Under the pieces are notes generated by a model that was not told where the DNA came from, did no database searches, and worked only from the letters and a program-made list of their open reading frames with translations. From NCBI GenBank assembly GCA_028023455.1, contig JAQFVV010012513.1, positions 817,001 through 881,000 of the forward strand: a stretch of DNA of 64,000 nucleotides. The letters are read 5' to 3'. The DNA is from Epiperipatus broadwayi (lineage: Eukaryota > Onychophora > Udeonychophora > Euonychophora > Peripatidae). A program made the translations under genes and the position numbers. Shown here piece after piece: positions 35,402-45,249 of the stretch (position 1 is its first letter; each line of letters starts with the position of its first letter).

Positions 35402-35709
35402 ATCTCTGTCAGTACCCCCCCCCAATCTCTGACCATGATTTCATGTTCTGGCACTCCTCAGAGAGGTGCCAGAGTAGATTCAGACACTAGATCTAAAAAT
35501 ACCAACCCAAAAGTAGCATTTAACTAAAAGTTATTTATTGAGTGTCTGAAATGTCAGATTTTCCACTCAATAGATAACTTTTAATTAAATGCTGGCTTTG
35601 GGTTAGTATTTTTAGATCTAGTGTCTGAACCTACCCTAGCACCTCTCTGAGGAGTGACAGAGCATAAAACCATGGTCAGAGGTTGGGGGAGGGGGGTACT
35701 GACAGAGAT
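35402..35709. repeat. Hairpin element inserted in RTE, 143 bp arms
   Basis: Arms 35,402-35,544 and 35,564-35,709 are near-perfect inverted copies starting ATCTCTGTCAGTACCCCCC and ending with GGGGGGTACTGACAGAGAT, with a loop of about 19 bases. It lies inside the RTE copy. No target duplication is obvious. This is a foldback/MITE-type element with terminal C/G runs. Confidence 0.85.
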
Positions 35710-35870
35710 GTTTTTATCTTTCTTTTCTTATTTTTGAAATAACTTTTTTCTAATCCTAAGATGTAATTGTAAACTGTTGAAATTTATATTCTTCTATAGA
35801 TGTCCATTTCAATTTACAGTTATATTTTCTTATATCATTATTAATTATTAAATACACTGATAACAATTAT
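35710..35870 (-). pseudogene. RTE continuation beyond the hairpin
   Basis: Resembles 2,780-2,905 (the GTCCATTTCAATTTACAG block and TCTTATATCATTATTAATTA). It is probably the upstream part of the RTE copy at 33,700. Confidence 0.45.
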
Positions 35871-38645
35871 AGTTACTTATTCAATATTTGATTATTTATT
35901 ATCAAAGGTATTAACAATTTTACAATTTACCTGAGTGTTAATTTGTCACTTATTGACAAAAATCACTAACTTTTTTTAAGCATCAAAAATTGTATATATA
36001 TATATATATTATTCCTAAAATTTTTAATTTCAAAAAAAAATTCTATAGATATCAGGATATCTAAAAATTCAGCAATGTGAATCAAATTTTAAACTCTGTC
36101 TTTGATTGGTTTCTATTGTTTCTTGGCAACCTCTAACTTTATTATAAATAGGTTACATTTTGGAACAAATCAAATTGCAGGGAAGGTGGTCACATGCTGT
36201 TTGTTAACATATAATCAATGATCATATGCTAGAGTATAATTGCAAAACCATAAAAGTTATCAAAAAATTTTAAACTTTTAAAGCATAAATGATGACTAAA
36301 GGGAGTGTGAAAGTTCGGGTTCAAACCCCTCTAATTACATCAGCTTAAAGTATATATTCTATACTTGCATTTAAATCACTGGTATTTTAAAAATAAATGT
36401 CAAATAAAAAAGATTTTGTTTGTTTCTGAAATTTTACAATTGAATAACAAAATAGTGCTTTTTCTTTGATCATGATGTAATTTTATCAATATTTAAACAA
36501 ATCAATATGATTCTTTAGATTTTACTACATTTCTAAATGAAAATATCAAATGAAGTCAAATTTATTGAATTCTGATAAATAATAATGGTTCAATATTAAA
36601 TTTAATGTTTAAAGCATAAAACAATCATAATACAAGTGTAGATGGAGAATATTAAAATAATAGACTCTGCCATGAAAGGCTAAATTATTTTTCATATTAA
36701 ATGAGGTTTTTCTAACATCATAGAATGCTTGGAAGTACACACTCTGATTAATTTCAATTGTCAGATTCACTATTGTTATAAGAACTAGAAAATTAAATGT
36801 ACACAGATTCACTTCACATTTGCAGTGGGATATCTGATAATATATGGAAATTCATTGCTGTAAGCATTACAAGGAAAGTTTATTATTTTGATGATAATAT
36901 ATTAGACAATACATGGCTATGATCATTTCAAGGAAAGTTTATCATTTGGATGATAATATATCATTTGAAGAGCTGCATTAATAAGTATTTAGATTTCCAA
37001 TTATTGATTACTCACTCACAGGGCTAGAAAGAACTTTGAACATCTTTTAAATAGTTCCTTCATGTCAAAGGCCTTTTACAAAGAGCAATACAGGAGAACG
37101 CAGCATTCACCATGCTTTTCAACTGCAGGAAAGTGAGGGTTTGAGTATGTCTCAACAAAGTTTTGCCTTGTAGATAAAAAAAAGATAAAAAGTAAACATT
37201 TTCCAAACAATATTGGTTTATTATAGCAGTTATCTATGATTATCAGAAAGAAAGATTTAAACATATTGAGAAAAATTGAAGTTTACTTAGTTTGGATTTG
37301 AACTCAGGTTTGAGACATGGCAGTTCAATTTACCACTGAACTATTAAAACTTTCAAATTACACAAATATATATGCATGCACATAGATAAAATGTGATAGG
37401 TTCTTTCTGCAAGATGCCTGAAGCACGATCTTTGAATCAATATATGGGTTATACAATGTCATAGTTTAACTATTCACCAAAAAAGTTGAGGTTTCTAGCA
37501 TAACTAAATCATGGATCATAACATAAAATGTGATAGTATGGTTTGTACATTAATTCACAATAAAGGAATGCACTAATATTTTTTTTTTCAATTGAATAAA
37601 CCCCCTACAAAGGATTTGAAGTAAATCAGACTGGGTAAGGCAGGGAAGCCAAGATCTTTTTCAAATGGTTTGCAATAGCTTGCGATGGTAAGGAGAGCAT
37701 TGAAGATGGTGTATGAAAGTACAAAAACATATTGTCCCATTTTATATTATAACTCATGATCCGAACACTTTCTGGTAGTGACAAGCTAAAGTGTGTCGCT
37801 AAGTAACATACATTGATTTAGTGATAACGCTTCAGTCAACTTGTAGAGAGAATAGGATACTTTCCCCTGGGTCACACTATCTGTGTATATATAATATTAA
37901 TAACCGCATTGCAGAGATTTATATATATATTTTTAATTATTTTAGGTTAGAGATTTCGTTTTTTTATTCCCTCCCAAACTTATTCATCTCTATTATCCGA
38001 TGTAAGAATAGCTGAAGTAAAATTACGCAATCTATTTCATATCTTATAAAATGCGTATAATTAATTTTGGCAAGAAAATAATATAATAAAGAAACGTTAT
38101 AAAATTTTTTTGAGCAGACAGAAAGAGAGAACTAAATAAAAAGTATAAAGAAAAAAAATTACAAAAGCTTTGAAAATTTAGATTAATTTCAATAATTTTC
38201 TCAGATAGTCTTCTTTCTTTCGAAATTCTCTCTCTAACTTTACTCTTTATTTATTTATTAACAAACCTCTCGATGCAAAAAGATTTAAACATTTAACGCT
38301 TACAATTTTAAAAAGTTAGGTTATTAAAAGAATTATGTATTGAATAAAGAAGGAGTGAATTGAATTCAGGCTTGATTATTAATCCTAATAGTAGAAGAAC
38401 AATAATTAAAATACAGAAGTATAAGTGAGAGATAATGAAAAGTTAAATTTAGCGAAAACGATAACGATACAAACTTTGTGTTGCATGAACGTAATCACTT
38501 CTTTATATACATAATTTGAGACACACATATATATGGTTAAGTTGGAATGAAGGGCATACTAATAAAAACCAACTTACAAAGGTGTTTACTTTGCAGTTAA
38601 TATTCACTCTTTCACAAGATAGTAAAAGTTACCTTGTGTTAAAAT
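35871..38645. other. No gene seen; one tRNA-like piece and a short tandem pair
   Basis: A 75 bp unit occurs twice at 36,838-36,970 (TTACAAGGAAAGTTTAT and TTTCAAGGAAAGTTTAT with GATGATAATATAT). The tRNA-like stretch at 37,289-37,355 is listed separately. Other short frames show no domain. Confidence 0.4.
37289..37355 (-). repeat. tRNA-like fragment
   Basis: On the minus strand: TAGTTCAGTGGTAAATTGAA (box A and D arm), then CTGCCATGTC and GAGTTCAAATCCAAACT (box B and T arm). Spacing is that of a tRNA. Stems are imperfect, so it is a pseudogene or SINE head, not a working tRNA gene. Confidence 0.5.
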
Positions 38646-38652
38646 GACGTCA
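38645..38652. promoter_or_regulatory. CRE/ATF-type palindrome
   Basis: A perfect TGACGTCA, flanked to ATGACGTCAT. One of three in the window (also 46,388 and 57,530). No gene is nearby, so activity is unproven. Confidence 0.3.
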
Positions 38653-38699
38653 TGAAAAAAAATTAAGTTGTTACCAGAAGCATGAAAATTCAGGTGTTT

Positions 38700-39310
38700 G
38701 ATATCTTTAGCTCACCGAGGATGAACGTTTGTGATTAATTCACTCTTCCACAGATATTAAAAATGGATAGAAACCACTCCTTTCCTTGTGTGATTGTGGT
38801 GTAATGGAAAAATTGAGCTATTAAAATAAACATGCAGATTCGAGTGTTTGATACCTTTATCTCACCTGAAAAGTCAAGGTTGTTTATGAAAAATTTATTA
38901 TTGATCAATAATAAAAATGGATAGAAACCACTCCTTATCTTGCATGATAGTGGTGGAATGGTGAAATATTGAGCTATTAACATAGGCAAGCCAAGATTAT
39001 CTGGTGAAAACATAATTCTTTGACAAATATTATAAATGAGTAGAAATTGTTTCTTACCTCATGTGAAAGTGATGTAATGGTGAAATATTGGGCTGTCCAT
39101 AGGTACACCGAGAATTAGCTGTTTGATTCCTTTAGCTTATATGAGAAGTGACATTTGTTTGTGAAAAATTCCCTATTCTCAAAATATTAATGGATAGAAA
39201 TCACTTTTTACTTTGTGTTAGAGAGATGTTGCCTACATGGGCATAGATATTAAGGTGTTTGATCTCACTTGATTATCTGAGGAGGTGAAGTTTGTCTGTG
39301 AAATGTTTGC
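38700..39310 (+). repeat. Tandem array, about 154 bp period
   Basis: Four units with AATGGATAGAAACCACTCCT near 38,761, 38,915, 39,034 and 39,189. Each is followed by CTTGTGTGATTGTGGTGTAA-like sequence, GTGAAATATTGAGCTATT, and a GTGTTTGATACCTTTATCTC block. The second unit is shortened to 119 bp. A single copy of the same unit occurs in the 9,097-9,228 repeat. Confidence 0.7.
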
Positions 39311-39965
39311 ATTAAGAGCAGTCCAATTTTCTGTATTGGTGGACCATGTGATATGTTAGAATTAAGACAAAAACAAAATGAAACATGAAACATGCTCACA
39401 TATATAATTATGACTATCATTTGATCTGCAAGTGCCAAATTTATTTTACATCCATACATTTGACATCATTCACTTTAGGTAAAAAATATCCACACCTCAT
39501 TTTATCATTTATTTTCATCAACTGTCAATAAAGACAAATGCATTATTTTTTGATATAATCTTTTATCTGTCCATAAGTTTTTCTGTTCTTCTCTTCAAAA
39601 TGTTGATGTGAACCATTAATGTACCATTGTCTTCTTCATGGATGACATTTGTCTTACCTCACTTGAATTTTCCTACCCCTTCATACACACTTCTTCATGG
39701 CAAAACATTTTTCCATAATGTGCAAAAAGTTTTTGATAAATCAGCATCTAACAGACTGTCACAACTCAAAAAATAAATCACTGCATGCTTTTCATCTCTC
39801 ATGCAAATCACAAATAGGATGGCGATTATTTTTTATTAATGTAAAGCAGTCAAAACTGCATAACGGTAATTGGGAAGACAACAACTTTGTAAGAAAATAT
39901 CGATTGCAGCCAACAAAAGTTTTAGTATAGACATTGGATACATTTTGATTCACCCTCATACACTA
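39311..39965. other. No gene seen
   Basis: The plus frame at 39,697-39,930 has no recognisable domain and ends in the edge of the next repeat. Confidence 0.4.
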
Positions 39966-39969
39966 AATA

Positions 39970-40500
39970 TTCATCATCATCATCAACAACCATTGTCAAT
40001 CCACTGCAGGATGAAGATCTCTCCGAGTTTCATCCATCTTCTCCGATCTTTAGCTTCTCTTCTCCACATCACTCCTGCACACTTTCTTATTTCATCCATT
40101 CATCTCACATGTGGTCTCTTTCTGGGTCTTTTACAATCTCTTGGAATCCAGTTTAAGATTTCAATTGTCCATTTATTACCATCTATTCTAGCAGTATGTC
40201 CAGCCCAACTCCACTTCAATCTTTTAATTTTTTCAATGAGGTCAGTTCTCTTACTCATACAGTGCATTTTCGATCTCTTCTTGTTATTCCCAACATGCAT
40301 CTGTCCATACTTCTTTGACTGGTCTGGAATCTCTGTATTGCTCTTCTATTAAGTGTCCAAGTCTCAGATCCATAAGTAAGAACTGGTAAAACACATTTGT
40401 TAAAAACCTTCATTTTAGTATCAAGTTATTTCTATCAAAAGCACTCCAACCAAGTTTAACTCTATGATTAATTTCATCCATTATTTATGTTTAAAATAAT
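39970..40500 (-). pseudogene. RTE 3' end, best preserved tail
   Basis: The minus strand carries an open piece (40,300-40,100) with LIEKIKRLKWSWAGHTARID, KWTIEILNWIPRD and KRPRKRPHVR, the diagnostic K-W-WAGH-AR...RW...W-PR...RPRGRP segment of RTE proteins. Upstream frames give INHRVKLGWSAF-like sequence. Downstream the 3' UTR holds ATCCACTGCAGGATGAAGA (plus-strand view), and the copy ends in a CATCATCATCATC (plus view) tail at 39,973. 5' truncated near 40,500. The long plus-strand frame at 39,870-40,352 is its shadow. Confidence 0.8.
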
Positions 40501-41117
40501 TGCTATAAAATGAAGAATTTTAAACCTTTATATACATAGTAATGCAAATTATTACATTTGCACGGGTCAGATTTACTCAACCCACAGTTTTGATACAAAC
40601 CACCCCAGATTAACACAACAGTGATGATCACTAATCATTTATTGAACTAGAGATTATCTCTAGCCAGATATTACAACAGATATATTAACCCTTAACTGAC
40701 TGAAAGCTTATATCTGAACTAGGGATAATGTGTATATTAATAAATGATTACATATGTAGTAATAAATAAAACTATTAAATATTTAATAGAAAAAATAAAT
40801 GCAATTCAACTTACAAGCATGACATTACTTGAATACAGTCTTTTTAATAGTTATTGTCCAAGATAAGAGTTATGTATTACTTACTAATTATTTTACAATT
40901 TTATAACAATGGAGGGTTGCAGTTTATATTGAATAATATGTTTGCTATGGATAAATATTAAACTATCATGATGAAGACATATGTGGGCCAGGATCTGGGC
41001 AATTGATGAATGCTGATTCTAACAGAAAGGTATGTTGGAAATCATTTTGTTGTTACATTTGCATTTATCTTTATATTTTAACTGGCTCTAATTTGAAGTT
41101 GACTATGTATTTAGTGT
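40501..41117. other. No gene seen
   Basis: AT-rich sequence. CATTTGCACGGGTCAGATTT at 40,556 and GTGTCAAATTAACTCAACCT at 41,262 head two similar segments of about 150 bp, so this is probably a decayed dispersed repeat. Confidence 0.4.
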
Positions 41118-41253
41118 TAATAATTACATTTTGTCAAACATTGGTGGTCGAGAGGTCAGCGACGGTTGCTTTACAAGCAGTTGCCCCAGGTTAGCGGATT
41201 TGCTTCCCAGCTGATGCTATGACACATGAGAAAAAAATAATAATTACATTTTG
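41118..41253 (+). repeat. SINE with 16 bp target-site duplication
   Basis: The element body 41,134-41,237 begins TCAAACATTGGTGGTCGAGA, has a tRNA-like head (box A-like GGTCGAGAGGTCAGC; box B-like GCGGATTTGCTTCCC), ends ATGACACATGAG and an A-run. It is flanked by exact 16-base repeats TAATAATTACATTTTG at 41,118-41,133 and 41,238-41,253. It is the second copy of the 13,786 SINE. The 5' head mimics a Leu/Ser-type tRNA. Exact flanks indicate a fairly recent insertion by LINE machinery. Confidence 0.85.
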
Positions 41254-41529
41254 AATTACAAGTGTCAAATTAACTCAACCTACACCTTTGACATGATCCT
41301 CTTTAGATAAATAAAATAATGATTCTTACTAATCATTTACCAAACTAGAGATTGTCTCTAAACACAGATATAAACTTTAAAACTCAGTTTAAGATTAATA
41401 TATCTAATTTTTTTTTTTAAAAATAAGACACACGTGAAGTTATTCATATTTCTCTTTCCCACATGTAATATCTTTATAAATATATTAAATAACCTTCATA
41501 CTTCCACATATTCTTTTAAATTCATATAA

Positions 41530-41625
41530 ATAAAGATACAATAATGGTAACCTATGCCAACTGATGAGAGCTTGTTCAGCACGAAATGCATGTTGAGGGT
41601 CATACGGTAGTATTGAGGATGCTTA
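41530..41625 (+). repeat. D1 core copy
   Basis: CCAACTGATGAGAGCTTGTT, CAGCACGAAATGCATGTTGA and GGGTCATACGG match the D1 core and its right flank. Confidence 0.55.
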
Positions 41626-41804
41626 ATATATTTATAAATATTACTAATAACAATTATAAAAATCCTGAAATCTTTTTATTCATACTGTTCTTAGCTGTTA
41701 AATGTATAAATTTGTCTGAATAAAATGTCATTATTAATGTTTACCATTAATATATAATAGTTATATTTACTATTATCACAAATAATAATCTATAGTAATT
41801 GTAA

Positions 41805-42130
41805 TATATAAGGGATTTGAACTCAGACTTTCACACGACCCTCAACTCTCCATACCATCTCATACTGCTGACCCACCTGATCATTCATTAGCCAGAAATA
41901 AACTTTAATCTGTAGTAAAAATTAATACATCTGTTTTTAATTAAACATAAAAACATGTAATAATTCATTTTCATCTCTCTTTTTTTGTGTGTAATAATTT
42001 TTATCCATACTTAAAATTTTTACTTCACCAAACATTTTTGTAACATACACATAAGAAAACAAATGACCTCTAAAATGCTTTTCATATCAAGGCAGCATGC
42101 TTCGATTGGCCCAGATCATGATTTCTCAAA
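41805..42130 (-). repeat. D1-family copy with tRNA-like block
   Basis: On the minus strand 41,890-41,811 reads GGGTCAGCAGTATGAGATGG and ends CTGAGTTCAAATCCC, a box B-like sequence. This block is homologous to the GAGCACAGACTATTACACGA side of the 48,340 and 45,170 copies. A D1 core-like piece (GCTTCGATTGGCCCAGATCA) follows at 42,100. Confidence 0.5.
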
Positions 42131-42299
42131 CACATCTTTATCATCTGTTCACTATTTATCAGCACCAAATTATTACAATTTGATTTACAAGTATGAGATA
42201 AATATATCAGTAATTATTACTAATTATTTATTACATTTGAGATTAACATATTATTACTTACCCAGATATAAACTTTAAATTTCAATTAACAATTAATGT

Positions 42300-42720
42300 A
42301 TCTGTGTAAGGGAATAGTAGTTTTAACTTTATTTGTTTAATTCTGTTATTTTGCCATATATATATATATATAGCATGTGCCTTCCTATTTCCACACAATT
42401 TTTAAATCTCAACTCATAAGGCAAAACTGGCATTACAATGTAGGAAATATGCCACTGTTTTTAACACTAATAAAATATTTGTTTCTAAATGCAATACAAT
42501 TTTCCAAAAACAATAACAAAAACAACAGAAATAATCTATTCTTCTTATAATTGCTTCCACTTTTTGATCTGATAACAATTTGTTTAAAAACTATAATTTT
42601 AATTAGTTTATTTCAAAACAAAGTTTCTAATTATAAAAGCAGATTAAATATTTAATAACACTACAGGTGATTTATAATTTAATCTTCAATACTTTCTCTT
42701 CCTCTTTCCTTCTTTATTTT
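42300..42720. other. No gene seen
   Basis: AT-rich, with an (AT)n tract at 42,355-42,373. Confidence 0.35.
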
Positions 42721-42724
42721 TGGT

Positions 42725-42952
42725 TTTTTATATAACATATAATAACATTTCACTCTTCTTACACTTTAAAGCAATAAATATATTTATTTATTCTTTACAG
42801 TTTCGACTGATTCTAGCAGTCTTCATCAGATCTGAACTATAAAAATTATTTATTTTATGCTTTTACAGAAATTTGAATAAATAAATATATTTTTTTTAAA
42901 GTGTAAGAATAGTGAAATGTTATTATATGATTTATAATTTTCTATCCAAAGT
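42725..42952. repeat. Inverted repeat with GAAACTG/GATGAAGACT loop
   Basis: Arms 42,725-42,795 and 42,884-42,952 pair (TAATAACATTTCACTCTTCT with AGAATAGTGAAATGTTATTA; AATAAATATATTTATTTATT with AATAAATAAATATATT). The loop contains, on the minus strand, GATGAAGACTGCTAGAATCA then GTCGAAACTGTAAAG, a layout often seen at the ends of Penelope-like elements. Confidence 0.7.
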
Positions 42953-43259
42953 TTACTTTTACTTTTTTGTATGCTTTCATTTAATTTCCCATTTTTATTG
43001 TCTGTCTGATGAAATTTTGTAACTCAATTTTAGTCATTGCTCAACCTAAATGAAACATTGCATACATTTTTTCCTGATGACACTACATTTTTTAGGCTTT
43101 GCAAACAATTTTTATTTAAAACTTAGTGAAAATTTTATTTTTTAATTAATCTATACACATGCAGTGGTAATTTGCCAAACTCTGGATTGTAAGATTCTCA
43201 ATCAAGCCCAGTTTGGGTACTCATGATTCTTGAACTTCTTATAAACAGTCAAAAATTTA

Positions 43260-43930
43260 AACCACTTGATTATTATTTAGATAAAAGTAAAAAAAACAGG
43301 ACTGAAAGTAAATGCTAAAAAATATTAAACCAATGTTCAATAGATTTTTTTAGAAGAAGAATATAAAGAGCAACTCACGAGTTAGGAGAATTTAACAGCT
43401 ATCTAAATCTTGACTAATTATTAATATAAATAGAAACATAAGGAATGAAATTAATCATAGATTTAAACTTGTATAAAGTGCTTTTGTTAGAAATAACTTA
43501 GTATTAAAAGAAAATAAGCTTATGTGTTTTTAAAAAAGGTTTTTTAATAGATGTGTTTTATCAGTTCTTATTTAAAGATTGAAGACTTGGATATTTAATA
43601 TAAAACAATATAAAGATTTAACATCTTTACTAAAATATGAGTATTTGTATGTTAGAAGAAATAAGAAAGAATCAAAAGAAAAAAATGGGTTGGTGAAAAA
43701 AACTGAAAATGTTGTTAGAAGAAAGCATATAAATGGATAATTGAAATTTTACACTCAATCTTAAGAGATTATAGAAGATGTTGAAAAACATCACATATGA
43801 GATAGTTGGAAGTAATAAGGTTTGTTGATGTTAAGTGGAAAAAAAGAAGCTATAGATTAAAAGAAATGGTTCAATGTTGGAGAATGTTTTATCAAGTAGT
43901 GGATTAATAATGATTGAAAATAATTCATGT
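43260..43930 (+). pseudogene. RTE post-RT fragment
   Basis: The plus strand carries, in broken frames, IRNEINHRFKLV-SAF, NRCVLSVLI and a W-GEN...K...RRK tail. These are the same blocks as in the 39,970 copy, in opposite orientation. More decayed. Confidence 0.5.
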
Positions 43931-44148
43931 GTGTATTAAAGAGGGTTCTTTCTTCTTTGTAGCCTAATTCTAAGTGCACTTTTGGTGAAATTCACCATAA
44001 TCACAGCTCTCTTAAATTAATTTATTTATACTATAATTATGCATGAATTTCTATTTAAATTAGCCCATTTAGATATCAAAAGTGCACTTAATTTGAATTA
44101 CAAATACAAATGAAAGGGAAAAATAAATATTATATTATAACAGTTGTG

Positions 44149-44465
44149 GTGTAGTGAGTCTTACTGTATCTGCCATACAAGGGCACCACCAGGCCATTCG
44201 AACCTGGAAAATTTATATAGTAGGCAGATACTTACTGTTAAGATCCAATTTTATTGTTTTATAGACCATTAGCCCATGTCACTAGCTTTAGGGGTAGCTG
44301 AGATTTATAATCTAATATTCTTAATGTATATATTTAAGAATGGAAAGATAAAAAAAATAAACTTCTGGATCTTAACAGTAAGTATCTGCCTACTATATAA
44401 ATTTTCCAGGTTCGAATGGCCTGGTGGCACCCTTGTACGGCAGATACAGTAAGACTCACTACACC
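44149..44465. repeat. 99 bp arms inverted repeat with tRNA-like sequence
   Basis: Arms 44,149-44,247 and 44,366-44,465 differ at only about three positions by my reading. Each arm carries, from the outside in, GGTGTAGTGAGTCTTACTGT (box A-like), TATCTGCC, and CCATTCGAACCTGG (box B-like), in the arrangement of a tRNA-Val-like head. The loop of about 118 bases has no recognised content. A young foldback element or an inverted SINE dimer. Confidence 0.8.
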
Positions 44466-44469
44466 CTGA

Positions 44470-45095
44470 CCATTATAATTGGTACCCAATGTTATGTATT
44501 TATACTATATATAATAAATAATGCATTTTTTCAATATTATATATTAATTTTCTGTCTTAACTAATGAAAGAAAAACTGTCAATAATTCATTTTAGCATTC
44601 CTTATTAAAAGATTGTGAAATCACTGTGAAATAATCATTGCATTTGGCATCCAAAATGTATATAGGGAATATAGTTACAGTAAGTTTACAAGCAAGAATG
44701 GAATACATTAAAACAAGGTATAAATAAAGCCACATTTGTATAAAACCTTTCATGATACATTCCATTTCAATTCATTTTAAAGCCCATGAATGTAAAAAAT
44801 CGTAAAGTAATAAATACAGCATTTATTCACACTAAATTTAATATCTGATCTTGACTAATAAACCAATTATTATTATAAAAGTTTTTTTTTTCCATACCTC
44901 TAATTACTAGATGTACATAAATAGTAATAAATGTAACCAGGTTTCAAGCAACAGTTTGGTTTATTAGCCAAGACTGAAAATTTACATATATTACTGACGA
45001 TAATACTACATTATATTACAAATATTTTAACTAAAAATTCTTCACTTGCATAGATTAGGTAGGTAGACATAGACTCCTTCATAAAAGTTAGAAAT
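44470..45095. other. No gene seen
   Basis: AT-rich DNA with a T-run at 44,883-44,891. Confidence 0.35.
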
Positions 45096-45099
45096 AGGC

Positions 45100-45245
45100 T
45101 ATATAATAACTGAAACACAGTCTTATTAAACACCTGTGTCTATATATGTAATATATAGGGTATATGAGCACAGACTATCACATGACCCACTACTCTCCAC
45201 TCTATGTTATAGCACTGATACACCTGAACACACACACACATATAT
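45100..45245 (+). repeat. D1-family partial copy
   Basis: AATAACTGAAACACAGTCTT, ATACTGTGTCTATATATGTA-like, GAGCACAGACTATCACATGA and CACTACTCTCCACTCTATG parallel 48,295-48,420. Ends at a short (AC)n(AT)n tract. Confidence 0.6.
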
Positions 45246-45249
45246 ATAT

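Noticed and set aside
39870-40352. 160-codon plus-strand frame
   Set aside because: Antisense shadow of the RTE C-terminal segment, whose minus-strand translation has clear family motifs.
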